From contig NZ_JAAEDI010000005.1 of the NCBI RefSeq assembly GCF_018129025.1, positions 124,001 to 188,000 of the forward strand: a stretch of 64,000 nt of DNA, written 5' to 3'. This DNA is from Neoroseomonas terrae. Lineage in GTDB: Bacteria; Pseudomonadota; Alphaproteobacteria; Acetobacterales; Acetobacteraceae. A model generated the notes under the pieces. That model saw nothing but the letters and a program-made list of their open reading frames with translations, made no database searches and was not told the DNA's origin. Shown here piece by piece: positions 1 to 8,485 of this stretch (within the stretch, counting starts at the first letter, position 1; every line of letters starts with the position of its first letter). A program made the translations under genes and the position numbers.

Positions 1-72
1 TGGCGCCGCTCGGTGCGGCTGGCCAACCTGTTCGGCGAACAGGCGCTGTTCCAATTGAGCCGCGCGGGCTGA
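1..72 (+). CDS. C-terminal end of an unidentified protein (partial)
   Basis: Frame 1 is open from the first base and encodes 23 residues ending LFQLSRAG before a TGA at 70-72. The start lies outside the window. Too little is present to assign a family. It converges on the small minus-strand gene that ends at position 98. Confidence 0.5.
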   Translation, partial: WRRSVRLANLFGEQALFQLSRAG

Positions 73-97
73 AGTCGGGCCGTGTGGCCAGGACGGG

Positions 98-322
98 TCA
101 GTGCAGCGGGAGCAACGGCATGAAGACAGCGGCACCCGACCGCCGCGGCGCGGCACCCGGCCCGGCCGGGGACAGGATCGTCGCCGCCTGCGCTGCGTGG
201 TCCGCCGCTTCCGTCACGCCGAGCCTGCGACACTCGGCCTCGACATAGGCCAGCATCATCAGGATAGCGCTCTTGTCCGTGCGCTCCTCGTCATGTTCAG
301 AAACGGGCATTACCGCATCCAT
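98..322 (-). CDS. small hypothetical protein
   Basis: A short acidic to neutral protein of about 74 residues beginning MDAVMPVSEHDEERTDKSA. The middle looks helical and the tail is rich in Ala, Pro and Gly. No signal peptide or membrane segment is visible. I chose the internal ATG at 322 because translation from the upstream ATG at 355 would only add an arginine-rich stretch. I do not recognise the family. The plus-strand frame over the same bases is arginine-rich and looks like a shadow. Confidence 0.5.
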   Translation of the reverse strand: MDAVMPVSEHDEERTDKSAILMMLAYVEAECRRLGVTEAADHAAQAATILSPAGPGAAPRRSGAAVFMPLLPLH

Positions 323-564
323 GATCGAACTCTCAACGCCCCGCCTGTCGGGCACCAGCGCTTTCGTGAGGTGGGCGCAAGAGTCCTTTAACGCTGCAAT
401 GGCGGTAGCCGACAGGGTCCTGACGCTTGGAAAACCGCGATTGACGCCGTTTTCACGGCAGTCTCGCGCTGCTGATGAAAAGCCGCACGCAGCGCTTGCG
501 CAGCGTTAAAGTTCTGTTCAGCGACTTGCACGGATTACGCGCAGGTCATGCACGGCTCTACGCG

Positions 565-1656
565 TCACCGTTGATACGGCACCTGTTCCGGCCAGACGAG
601 GGGCCGTAGTCGCAGCAGCGGGAACCGCGCCACCGTCACCACGCCGCCTTCGACACCGAAGGGCACATCGACGCGCGGCGTGCCGCCATCTGCGGGTGGT
701 CGCGCCATCATGCCGAGCACCGCCTGCGCCGCCGTTGCCGTACCCGATTCGATCATCCCGGCGCCGGCAAGCGCAGCGACCGCGGCGGCCGGCTGTTCCA
801 GCACGAGGTCCCCGCTACCCGCCGGCTGCAACGCCGCGTCCAGCCGCAATACGGCGCGTAGCGTGCCGGCCAGCGGCCCCCAGCGCAGGGACAGTTCGCG
901 CAGGTCGAGCGCACCGCCTCCGGCGCGCCACGCCTGCGCCATGTCGCGCGGGGACAGCGGCACCGGCGGCGGCGGCAGGCCGGTCAGGCGCGCGTCGATC
1001 GAGGCATGCGCGATCTGCCGGCCGAAGGCGGCAGCGTCCGGCACGGGGGGCAGCGTCATCCGCCATGCCTCGATCCACAGGCCGAGGCCGGGCTCGTTCA
1101 GCGGTGAGCCCGGCGTGGCGCGTGCCTCGATGCGCTCGGCGGCGAGGGGCCCGGACGGCGTCATCGCCTGCAACCCCTGCAGCAGCAGCTCGGCCGGGCG
1201 CTGGCCGCCGCGCTGGTCGAGCGGCAGCAGCAGTTCCAGCCGTGCCGCGGTATAGGGCACCGTCACGCCACCGCTCGCGATCCGCTGCTGCCCCGAAGCG
1301 GCAATCAAAAGACGGTCGATCCGCGGCGGCCCGATCGACAGCTCGACGCGCTCGGCATCCCAGACGAAGCCCTGCGGCAGTGTCGGCGTCCATCCGGCGA
1401 TGCGCACGCCCGGCACGACGAGCCTTGCGGAGAACGGCCATCCGGCCCGCTGCGGCAGCTCGTGCTCCACGTCCCAGCCGCGGGCACGCTGCAGCGTCAC
1501 CCAATCCGACAGCGCCACGGTCATCACGCCGGTCAGCCAGAACCACGCCAGGCCATGCGCCAGCCCGGCGAGCACGAGGACGGACAACAGCGTGAACCCC
1601 ACGCCTCGCAGGGCACGGCGGCGACCGGGCCGGGCCGTCGGCTTGGCGCTCATCAT
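565..1656 (-). CDS. DUF2125-type membrane-anchored envelope protein
   Basis: The 363-residue product has a basic N-terminus and one strong hydrophobic segment at about residues 18-40. A long beta-rich region follows (residues 50-360) with the motif WDVEHELPQRAGWPFSARL near residue 60. This arrangement matches the DUF2125 family of alphaproteobacterial periplasmic or inner-membrane-anchored proteins, whose function is not established. The length fits the family. It is divergent from the ChaC-like gene, about 100 bp away. Function cannot be inferred beyond an envelope location. Confidence 0.75.
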   Translation of the reverse strand: MMSAKPTARPGRRRALRGVGFTLLSVLVLAGLAHGLAWFWLTGVMTVALSDWVTLQRARGWDVEHELPQRAGWPFSARLVVPGVRIAGWTPTLPQGFVWDAERVELSIGPPRIDRLLIAASGQQRIASGGVTVPYTAARLELLLPLDQRGGQRPAELLLQGLQAMTPSGPLAAERIEARATPGSPLNEPGLGLWIEAWRMTLPPVPDAAAFGRQIAHASIDARLTGLPPPPVPLSPRDMAQAWRAGGGALDLRELSLRWGPLAGTLRAVLRLDAALQPAGSGDLVLEQPAAAVAALAGAGMIESGTATAAQAVLGMMARPPADGGTPRVDVPFGVEGGVVTVARFPLLRLRPLVWPEQVPYQR

Positions 1657-1757
1657 GCCGCGCCCTATAGAGCAGAAGCCCCGTTGGCGTAATCACCCGG
1701 CCGGGCGACAGCAAAGGGCTGGCGAGGCTGCCGTGAGCCGTCGCGAGAGGGCCACGA

Positions 1758-2342
1758 ATGCATCAGGACGATGTGCGCGACAGCCTCGATGCCGACGGGC
1801 ATCTCTACGTCTTCGCCTATGGCTCGCTGATCTGGCGCCCGGGCTTCGCCCATGTGGCGACGCATCCGGCTCTCCTGCGCGGCTTCCACCGCCGTTTCTG
1901 CCTGTGGTCGCATTATTATCGCGGCACGCCGGAACGGCCGGGACTGGTGCTCGGCCTCGACCGAGGCGGCGCCTGCCGCGGGCTCGCCTTCGGCGTTGCG
2001 GCCACGGAAGCCGCGGCGGTGCTCGCCTATCTCGATGAGCGGGAACTGCCGGACGGCGCGGAGCAGGTCTATCACCGCCGCCTGCTGCCGCTGCGGCTGG
2101 TCGGATCGGGGCGCGTCGTACGCGCCGTCACCTATGTCGCGAACAGGGACTGCGGGCTCTATTGCGGACGGCTGCCGGCCGAACGCGCGGCGGCGGCGAT
2201 CGCCGAAGGCCACGGCCGCATGGGGGCGAACCGCGACTACCTGCTGAACACCCTCGCGCATCTGCAAGCGATGGGGGTGCGCGATGCGGGGCTGGACCGC
2301 ATCGCGGGGCTGATGTCAGCGCTTGCGCCGGTGCCAGCCTGA
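1758..2342 (+). CDS. gamma-glutamylcyclotransferase, ChaC-like
   Basis: The 194-residue protein contains YVFAYGSLIWRPGF at about residues 14-27, the glycine-loop signature of ChaC/GGCT enzymes. The catalytic glutamate is likely in AYLDERELPDGA near residue 95. ChaC enzymes cleave glutathione in the cytosol to 5-oxoproline and Cys-Gly. The C-terminal NRDYLLNTLAHLQAMGV segment is also typical of the family. The gene is monocistronic and is followed by a paired-hairpin element that probably marks its 3' end. Confidence 0.85.
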   Translation: MHQDDVRDSLDADGHLYVFAYGSLIWRPGFAHVATHPALLRGFHRRFCLWSHYYRGTPERPGLVLGLDRGGACRGLAFGVAATEAAAVLAYLDERELPDGAEQVYHRRLLPLRLVGSGRVVRAVTYVANRDCGLYCGRLPAERAAAAIAEGHGRMGANRDYLLNTLAHLQAMGVRDAGLDRIAGLMSALAPVPA

Positions 2343-2424
2343 ACGGGACAGTAGCCGCGCAAGCCAAGCCCAAGGGTGGTCGTGATGCCGAGCCTGTCTG
2401 ATCGCCGAGTCCTGCGTTCGCATC

Positions 2425-2475
2425 GGAGGGGCTCCGCCCCTCCGAACCTCCCCGCCAGGATGCTGGGCATCCTGG
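2425..2475 (+). repeat. paired-hairpin intergenic element, copy A (type II)
   Basis: Hairpin 1 is GGAGGGGC (2425-2432), loop TCC, GCCCCTCC (2436-2443). After a C-rich linker, hairpin 2 is CCAGGATGC (2455-2463), loop TGG, GCATCCTGG (2467-2475), followed by ACCGCAATC. It lies 83 bp downstream of the ChaC-like stop codon in the sense orientation. The copy at 31883-31933, read on the minus strand, keeps the linker and tail while hairpin 2 has different but still paired bases. Confidence 0.7.
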
Positions 2476-2587
2476 ACCGCAATCTGCCGGCGCAGGGCAG
2501 GATAGACGCTGTGCGGCCCGCCGAGCGCGCTTCGTGCGCAAAGGCGGGTCTCCGCGCCGTTGTGATGTTTGCACTCAGCGCGGGGTT

Positions 2588-2611
2588 GAGGTTTGCAGGG
2601 GCCCTTCGGCC
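2588..2611 (-). repeat. partial paired-hairpin element abutting a start codon
   Basis: The 24 bases here match 20 of 24 positions of the second-hairpin side of the copy at 47168-47191 (core GGTTTGCA plus TTCGGCC). The companion G-rich hairpin is not present next to it. The ATG chosen for the lipoprotein gene follows immediately at 2613, so the 5' end of that gene seems to have been built on or invaded by an element remnant. Confidence 0.4.
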
Positions 2612-2612
2612 G

Positions 2613-3152
2613 ATGCAGGTGGCCTTCACCCTGGCACGGTTCGGCGGTGCAAAGTCCCTGCATTTCGCTGCCCTGCTTTTCCTAGTTGCCTGCGCCGCCG
2701 CACCACCTGCCAGCCCCCCGCCTCAGGCCGCCCCGCCGCCGCCCGTCTTGTCCAGCCTGGCCGCCTTCGCGACGGTGCGCGTCTTCGATGCCGCGACGCG
2801 GCAGGTGGTGCTGGAAACCGCGGGCGGGTCGATCATCGACATGACGGCGGCGCAGCGCGTCCGCAGCCTTGGTGCGATCAGGCAAGGCGCGCGGGTGGTC
2901 GTCGAATACGATGCGAATGGCGCGGTGCGGATCGCGCCCGCCGCGCGGCTGACCGCCGCGCAGGCCACGGGTCGGATACGCGCGACAGTGCGGGGGGTCG
3001 CCGTCGGCGGCAACAACCTGCTGCTGACGATGTCGGACGGCACCGAACAGGAGGTTGCCCTCGACTACCCGCCGATGATGGCCTTCGCCACGCGCCTGCG
3101 GCCGGGGGACGAGGTGGCGGTCAGCCTTGCCCGGTCAATGGATGGCGGCTGA
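2613..3152 (+). CDS. small lipoprotein, unknown function
   Basis: From the ATG at 2613 the product is 179 residues. It has a hydrophobic segment ending in LLFLVACAAAP, consistent with a lipobox whose Cys is near residue 27, then a Pro/Ala-rich linker. A compact beta-rich domain follows, with ATVRVFDAATRQVVLETAGG and later VGGNNLLLTMSDGTEQEV. This suggests an outer- or inner-membrane-anchored lipoprotein. The frame stays open upstream to 2376, but that part overlaps two intergenic repeat elements and looks non-coding. The true start is uncertain because no convincing ribosome binding site is seen. Confidence 0.6.
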   Translation: MQVAFTLARFGGAKSLHFAALLFLVACAAAPPASPPPQAAPPPPVLSSLAAFATVRVFDAATRQVVLETAGGSIIDMTAAQRVRSLGAIRQGARVVVEYDANGAVRIAPAARLTAAQATGRIRATVRGVAVGGNNLLLTMSDGTEQEVALDYPPMMAFATRLRPGDEVAVSLARSMDGG

Positions 3153-3325
3153 CGGCGCTTACCAGAGCCGCATCAGGCATCTCCGATGCTCCTGGCTCGC
3201 GCGTATTGCCGACCACGCACAGCTGGGTAGCCGAGACGAGGCGGCTTCTGCTGCTGCGCGACCCTATTCTGCCGCCAGGCCGTGGCGCCGTCGCGGCTGA
3301 AGCGGCCGATCGCCGCGCATCCGCG

Positions 3326-4255
3326 CTACTCCACCACCGATCCCGGATCGCAATTCGCCCCGCACACCACCACGCCGATCCGTGCGCCCTTCGGTGGCGT
3401 CCAGGCGCCGCCGAGCACGGCGGCCAGCGCGGTCGCACCGCCCGGCTCCGCCACGACGCGCAGCCTGTCCCACAACCAGCGCTGGGTGTTGCGGATCACC
3501 ATGTCCTGCAGCACCACGGACCGGCCGCCGACCTCCATCATCACCTCGAAGGCCAGGTCGCCGACGCGGCGCGCGCCGAGGCTGTCCGCGGCGATGCCGC
3601 CGGCCGGCGCATCGATCGGCTGGCCCGCGAAGCCCGCCATGAACAGCGTCGGGCATTCCTCCGGCTCGGCGATCACCATCTGCACCCGGTTGCGATACCA
3701 GGAGGCAATGCCGCCATAGAGCCCGCCGCCCCCCGCCGCGACCGCCACATGCGTCAGGTCGGGCGCGTCGGCTTCCAGCTCCATGCCGATGGTGCCCTGC
3801 CCGGCCAGCACCTCATCCTGGTCGTAGGCATGAACGATCAGCGCGCCGGTCTCGGCGGCGCGGGTCTCGCTGGCCATTCGCGCCTCGTTGTAGGTCGGCC
3901 CGCCCACGGTCAGCGTCGCACCGGTGGCGGCGATGCGGGCGCGCTTGGCCTCCGCGGCGATCTCGGGGACGAAGATCTCGGCCTTGATGCCCAGCACCTG
4001 GGCGGCATGCGCAACCGCCAGGCCGTGGTTGCCGCCCGAGGCCGCGATCACCCCGGCCTTCGGCACCTCGGCCGAGAGGATGCGATTGAACGCACCGCGC
4101 GGCTTGAAGGAGCCGGTGACCTGAAGCTGTTCCAGCTTCAGGACCAGCGGGTTCTCCAGCCCCGTCTCCGCCGGCGAGAGCGTGATGACCGGCGTGCGGC
4201 GGATATGCGGGGCGATGCGGTCCGCGGCGGCGCGGATGGCGTCCTGGGTCGGCAT
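3326..4255 (-). CDS. threonine/serine dehydratase-like PLP enzyme
   Basis: The 309-residue protein is a fold-type II PLP enzyme. The Schiff-base lysine is in TGSFKPRGAFNR (about residue 48), the substrate loop is ASGGNHG, and the phosphate-binding glycine loop is AAGGGGLYGG. It lacks the C-terminal ACT domains of biosynthetic IlvA, so a catabolic threonine/serine dehydratase or hydroxyaspartate dehydratase/racemase is more likely. I took the ATG at 4255, which gives the usual family N-terminus; another ATG lies at 4273. It is transcribed away from the hprK operon. The exact substrate cannot be read from sequence. Confidence 0.8.
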   Translation of the reverse strand: MPTQDAIRAAADRIAPHIRRTPVITLSPAETGLENPLVLKLEQLQVTGSFKPRGAFNRILSAEVPKAGVIAASGGNHGLAVAHAAQVLGIKAEIFVPEIAAEAKRARIAATGATLTVGGPTYNEARMASETRAAETGALIVHAYDQDEVLAGQGTIGMELEADAPDLTHVAVAAGGGGLYGGIASWYRNRVQMVIAEPEECPTLFMAGFAGQPIDAPAGGIAADSLGARRVGDLAFEVMMEVGGRSVVLQDMVIRNTQRWLWDRLRVVAEPGGATALAAVLGGAWTPPKGARIGVVVCGANCDPGSVVE

Positions 4256-4378
4256 GGGCCGGGAAGGTGGCATTGGCGCGAGCGTCCGGCAACGCCGTCC
4301 GGGGAGTCATGTTGCTGTGCTTTCCCCGGTGCCCCATTTCTGCCACTGTCCGCCGCCTGAACGGACTGTCACGTTGGG

Positions 4379-4810
4379 ATGTTGCTTCACGGAAGCTGTG
4401 TTTCGCGCGACGCGGCGGCGGTTCTGCTGCTGGGGCCACCGGGCTCCGGCAAGTCGGACCTGTCGTTGCGGCTGATCGGACAAGGCTGGGCCCTGGTGGC
4501 GGACGACCAGGTGACCATCGATGGGGTCGCGGTTGCGGCACCCCCCGCGCTGCGGGGAATGCTGGAGGTCCGGGGCCTGGGGGTTTTCGAAGGATTGGCG
4601 GTGGCCCAGGAGGCTCGACTGGCGCTGGTGGTGGAACTGGTTGCGCGCGATGCGGTGACACGGCTGCCGGTGCCCGGGCAATGGGGCCCGGCGGGGGTGC
4701 CGCGCGTGGCGCTGCACGGGTTCGACGCAGCGGCACCGGAAAAGATCGGCCTCGCGCTCGACGCCGCGCTCGGCCGCGTGGCGCAGCGCGCCGGGGCCTT
4801 CGCGGCATGA
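4379..4810 (+). CDS. hprK: HPr kinase/phosphorylase, short alphaproteobacterial form
   Basis: The 143-residue protein contains only the C-terminal catalytic domain of HprK. The Walker A motif is GPPGSGKSD at about residues 19-27. LVADDQV and the signature region MLEVRGLGVFE follow. In this family it phosphorylates HPr on a regulatory serine using ATP and reverses the reaction with phosphate. It is the first gene of a run of five overlapping genes: its TGA overlaps the rapZ ATG (ATGA at 4807-4810). The N-terminal domain of Gram-positive HprK is absent, as is normal in alphaproteobacteria. Confidence 0.9.
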   Translation: MLLHGSCVSRDAAAVLLLGPPGSGKSDLSLRLIGQGWALVADDQVTIDGVAVAAPPALRGMLEVRGLGVFEGLAVAQEARLALVVELVARDAVTRLPVPGQWGPAGVPRVALHGFDAAAPEKIGLALDAALGRVAQRAGAFAA

Positions 4811-5790
4811 TCGAGGCCGCCGAGGCGCCGCGCCGCCAGGTCGTGCTGGTGACCGGCCTGTCGGGGGCCGGCAAGGCCTCGATCCTGCGGGTGCTCGAGG
4901 ATCTCGGCTACGAGACGGTGGACAACCCGCCGCTCAGCGTCATCGAGGCGGTGGTGGGGGATGGCGACCAGCCGCTCGCCGCCGGGGTGGACAGCCGGAC
5001 GCGGGACTTCGACGGGCCGGCGGCCATCCGCCTTCTGGAACGGTTGCGCCTGCGCCCGGACATCCAGGTGACGCTGGTCTTCGCCACCGCCGAGGCGGAC
5101 GTGCTGCTGCGCCGCTTCACCGAGACGCGGCGGCGCCACCCGCTGGCCCCGGGCGGGCCGCTCGGCTACAGCGTCGCTGAAGGCATCGCGCGGGAGGCCG
5201 CGCTGCTGGCCCGGCTGCGCGCGGCGGCAGACATGGTCGTCGATACCTCGGATCTGCCGCTGCCGGAGCTGCGGCGGATGATCGAACGCCGCTTCGGCAT
5301 CGAGGGCGCGCCGGGGATGGGCGTATCGGTGCTGTCCTTCGCCTTCCCGAAGGGCCTGCCGCGGGAGGCCGACCTGGTCTTCGACCTGCGCTTCCTGCGC
5401 AACCCGCATTACGTCGACGCGCTGCGACCGCTGACCGGGCGCGACCCGGCGGTCGCCGCCTATATCGAGGCCGATGCGGATTTCGCGCCTTTCATGCGCT
5501 GCATGACCGATATGCTGGGGCCGCTCTTGCCCCGCTACGCCCAGGAGGGAAAGAAGTACCTCACCATCGCGCTAGGGTGCACCGGCGGAAAGCATCGGTC
5601 GGTCCTGGCGGCGGAACGGTTGGCACACCATCTTCACACCAACGGCTGGCGGGTGGAATTGCACCACCGGGAGCTTACGGCCGGCGCGACGCCGGGGACC
5701 CAACGCGACGATGTCGCGGCGGCGTCCCAGGCAGGATCGCGCTTTGCCGGCCGCGACGCGGGGCGGGAGGCCCTGACACAGGTATCATGA
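4807..5790 (+). CDS. rapZ: RapZ-family nucleotide-binding protein (RNase adapter)
   Basis: The 327-residue protein has an N-terminal P-loop domain (VVLVTGLSGAGKAS, about residues 12-25, then LEDLGYETVDNPPLSVIE) and the conserved RapZ C-terminal domain with LTIALGCTGGKHRSV and HHLHTNGWRVELHHRE. RapZ in enterobacteria binds small RNAs and adapts RNase E; the alphaproteobacterial role is less clear. The residue after the P-loop lysine is Ala rather than the usual Ser/Thr. It overlaps hprK and manX by four bases each, suggesting coupled translation and a link to the phosphotransferase relay. Confidence 0.9.
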   Translation: MIEAAEAPRRQVVLVTGLSGAGKASILRVLEDLGYETVDNPPLSVIEAVVGDGDQPLAAGVDSRTRDFDGPAAIRLLERLRLRPDIQVTLVFATAEADVLLRRFTETRRRHPLAPGGPLGYSVAEGIAREAALLARLRAAADMVVDTSDLPLPELRRMIERRFGIEGAPGMGVSVLSFAFPKGLPREADLVFDLRFLRNPHYVDALRPLTGRDPAVAAYIEADADFAPFMRCMTDMLGPLLPRYAQEGKKYLTIALGCTGGKHRSVLAAERLAHHLHTNGWRVELHHRELTAGATPGTQRDDVAAASQAGSRFAGRDAGREALTQVS

Positions 5791-6230
5791 TCGGAATGGT
5801 TCTGGTCACGCACGGCCGTTTGGCCGAGGAACTGCGGCACGCCATGGAGCACGTGGTTGGTCCGCAGCAGGGCGTGGCAACGGTCTGCATCGGCGCCGAC
5901 GACGATCTGGAGCACACCCGTGCCGACATCCGTCGCTCGGTGGACGCGGTGGATCAGGGCGACGGGGTCGTGGTGCTGACGGATATGTTTGGCGGTACCC
6001 CATCGAACCTCGCCATGCAGATCGCCAATGGCGACCGCCCGGTGGAGGTGTTGGCAGGGGTGAACCTGCCGCTGCTGATCAAGCTGGCGAAACTTCGCGG
6101 CAGCGAGCCACTCGCCGAGGCGGTTGACCACGCCCTGGCGGCGGGGCGCAAATACATCGCCAGCGGTAGGGAAGTGGCGGCCGGAGCCGCCGCCGTGCCG
6201 CCGCCGGCCATGAGGAGGAACGGCGCGTGA
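5787..6230 (+). CDS. manX: PTS EIIA component of the mannose family, regulatory
   Basis: The 147-residue protein begins MIGMVLVTHGRLAEEL; His9 is the expected phosphorylated residue. VLTDMFGGTPSN follows near residue 66 and is a signature of the EIIA-Man fold. It should receive phosphate from HPr. No EIIB, EIIC or EIID gene is present in the window, so the relay is probably regulatory rather than for sugar uptake. The start ATG overlaps the rapZ stop (ATGA) and its own stop overlaps the GTG of ptsH. Confidence 0.85.
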   Translation: MIGMVLVTHGRLAEELRHAMEHVVGPQQGVATVCIGADDDLEHTRADIRRSVDAVDQGDGVVVLTDMFGGTPSNLAMQIANGDRPVEVLAGVNLPLLIKLAKLRGSEPLAEAVDHALAAGRKYIASGREVAAGAAAVPPPAMRRNGA

Positions 6231-6589
6231 ACGAGTGGCCGGATGAACCAGGCGCGCGGGTAGCGATCGATGCAGCGCCGGCCGCCGAGGGCTGCGGTTG
6301 CGATCCGGGGGATTCGGGCATGGTGCTCCGGCGCAGTGTCGTCGTTCCGAACAGCCGCGGCCTGCATGCGCGCGCCGCCGCCAAGCTGGTCACCACCGCT
6401 GAGCGCTTCTCCGCCTGCGTGAGCGTCGTCCGCAATGGCGACAAGGTGCCTGCCTGCTCCATCATGGGGCTGATGATGCTGGGTGCGGGCAAGGGAGCCG
6501 AGGTGACGATCGAGGCCGAAGGCTGGGATGCCAAGGAGGCCCTCGACGCGGTCGCTGGCCTGGTCGAAGCCGGCTTCCATGAAGACTGA
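6227..6589 (+). CDS. ptsH: HPr phosphocarrier with an N-terminal extension
   Basis: The core HPr domain (about residues 32-118) has the phospho-accepting His in NSRGLHARAAAK and the HprK-target Ser in PACSIMGLMMLGAGKG. The GTG at 6227 overlaps the manX stop and has a strong AGGAGG nine bases upstream, so I prefer it. It adds about 31 acidic residues containing a GCGCD dicysteine stretch before the usual HPr start at the ATG at 6320. The protein shuttles phosphate from enzyme I to EIIA-Man and is the substrate of HprK two genes upstream. Confidence 0.88.
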   Translation: MNEWPDEPGARVAIDAAPAAEGCGCDPGDSGMVLRRSVVVPNSRGLHARAAAKLVTTAERFSACVSVVRNGDKVPACSIMGLMMLGAGKGAEVTIEAEGWDAKEALDAVAGLVEAGFHED

Positions 6590-8402
6590 GACGTCGAGGA
6601 CGCGAAAGGCCAAGCTGCCCGAGGTCGCCGTCCCGGGCATTCCCGTCTCGCATGGCGTGGCGATCGGCCTCGTCTACGACACCACCGAGCCGCCCAGCGA
6701 GGTTACCCGGCGGACCATCGGCCAGAACGACGTGGACGGGGAGAAGCAGAAGCTCGCCGGCGCGGTGGCCTTCTCCCGCAAGCAGATCGGCAAGCTCAAG
6801 ACCCGCATCGGCATCCTGCCCGAGGAAGCGCAGGAGGAGATCGAGCCGCTGCTCGACGCGCATCTGATGATGCTCGGCAATTCGCGGCTGATCCGTGGCG
6901 CGCGCAAGCGCATCGAGGCGGAGCTGCTCGGCGCCGAAACCGCGGTGCTCGAGGAATCCGAGGAGATCCAGGCGACGATCCTCGCCGCGAAGGACGACGA
7001 CAAGGCCGGGCTGGCGCGCCGCGCCGCGGAGGTGCGGGACATCGCCCGCCGGCTGATCCGCAACCTGACCGCGACGCCGTTCCGCAGCTTCAAGGATCTG
7101 CCTGAGGGCTGCATCCTGGTTGCCGAGGAACTGACGCCAGCCGATGCCGCGCTGCTGGACCCGTCCCGTGTTGCGGGCGTGGCAACCGAAGAAGGCGGGA
7201 CGGACGGCCACACGGCGATCATGCTTCGGGCGCTCGGCATCCCCGCGGTGCTCGGCGCCCATGGGCTGACAGAGGCCACGAAGCGTGGGGACCAGGCGGT
7301 GCTGGACGGCACGGCGGGCGTCGTTTCGATCAGCCCGACCACGGCCACCCTGAACGCAGCGAAGGAACGGCTTGCGGCCTTCGCCAAGGAACGGGCGAAG
7401 CTGTCGAAGCTGCGCCGCCTGCCCGCGGAGACCACGGATGGCGAGCTGGTCGAGCTGCAGGCCAACATGGAGATCCCGCAGGAACTGCCGCTGATCGCGC
7501 AGGCGGGCGCGATGGGCATCGGCCTGCTGCGTACCGAGTTCCTGTTCATGAACCGCGAGGATCTGCCGGACGAGGAAGCGCAGGTCGAGGCCTATACCCA
7601 GATCGTCGAGGCGATGGAGGGCCAGCCGGTCACCATCCGCGTGCTCGACTGGGGCGGCGAGAAGGATATGGAGGCGCTGGCCGAGGGCGTCGCGCCGGTG
7701 CATGCGGGCAGCAACCCCGCACTCGGGCTGCGCGGGCTGCGCATGCTGCTGAAGCGGTCGGAACTGCTGGAAGTGCAGTTCGCCGCGGTCCTGCGCGTGG
7801 CGGCCGCGAGCGGCGACGGGCATGTGCGGCTGCTGCTGCCGATGGTCACCATACCGGAGGAGGTGCGCCAGGCGCGCGAGGTCTATGACCGCGTCGCCCG
7901 CCGCCTGCGCCGCCGCGGCGAGAAGCTGCCGGAAAAGCTGCCGCCCCTCGGCGTGATGATCGAGACGCCGGGCGCCGCGCTCGCCGCCGATGCGATCGCG
8001 CTGGAGGCGGATTTCTTTGCCATCGGGACCAACGACCTCGCCATGTACACGCTGGCGGTGGACCGGTCGGAGGTCGATGTCTCCCACCTCTACGACCCGC
8101 TGCACCCGGCCGTGCTGCGGCTGGTTCAGTTCGCGACCGAGGCGGCGCTGCGGCTACGCATGCCGGTGTCGGTCTGCGGGGAGATGGCGGGCAACCCGCG
8201 GCTGACCCCGCTGCTGCTGGGGCTCGGGTTGCGGACCTTCTCGATGAACGCCTCCGCCCTGCCGCGGGTGAAGCAGGCGGTGCGTGGCCTCGACATCGGC
8301 GACTGCGCGCGCTTCGCGCGGCGGGTGATGGAGCAATCCGACCCGGCCCGCATCCGCGAGCTGGTGGCCGGCTTCGCGGAGGGGATAACGGAGCGCGCAT
8401 AG
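6579..8402 (+). CDS. ptsI: PTS enzyme I, phosphoenolpyruvate-protein phosphotransferase
   Basis: The 607-residue protein starts at the ATG at 6579, inside the last 11 bases of ptsH. The active-site His is in GGTDGHTAIMLRALGIP (about residue 212). The PEP-binding barrel shows GIGLLRTEFLFMNR, IGTNDLAMYTLAVDR and the catalytic Cys in VCGEMAGNP. Enzyme I takes phosphate from PEP and passes it to HPr. The N-terminus has no GAF domain, so this is ordinary enzyme I rather than the nitrogen-type PtsP. It ends the five-gene overlapping operon. Confidence 0.92.
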   Translation: MKTETSRTRKAKLPEVAVPGIPVSHGVAIGLVYDTTEPPSEVTRRTIGQNDVDGEKQKLAGAVAFSRKQIGKLKTRIGILPEEAQEEIEPLLDAHLMMLGNSRLIRGARKRIEAELLGAETAVLEESEEIQATILAAKDDDKAGLARRAAEVRDIARRLIRNLTATPFRSFKDLPEGCILVAEELTPADAALLDPSRVAGVATEEGGTDGHTAIMLRALGIPAVLGAHGLTEATKRGDQAVLDGTAGVVSISPTTATLNAAKERLAAFAKERAKLSKLRRLPAETTDGELVELQANMEIPQELPLIAQAGAMGIGLLRTEFLFMNREDLPDEEAQVEAYTQIVEAMEGQPVTIRVLDWGGEKDMEALAEGVAPVHAGSNPALGLRGLRMLLKRSELLEVQFAAVLRVAAASGDGHVRLLLPMVTIPEEVRQAREVYDRVARRLRRRGEKLPEKLPPLGVMIETPGAALAADAIALEADFFAIGTNDLAMYTLAVDRSEVDVSHLYDPLHPAVLRLVQFATEAALRLRMPVSVCGEMAGNPRLTPLLLGLGLRTFSMNASALPRVKQAVRGLDIGDCARFARRVMEQSDPARIRELVAGFAEGITERA

Positions 8403-8485
8403 CGCCCCGATTTCGCCGCCGTTTCGCCGCCGGGCCGGCTCAACCCGCCGGCAGCGTTCGCCCGGGAACAACCGGGAGTCCCGCC

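Noticed and set aside
2534..4360. Plus-strand frame of about 600 codons over the lipoprotein and dehydratase region
   Set aside because: It is out of frame with the lipoprotein and antisense to the PLP enzyme, with no motif.
6462..8105. Minus-strand frame of about 550 codons opposite ptsI
   Set aside because: Composition is typical of antisense frames; ptsI has all catalytic motifs.
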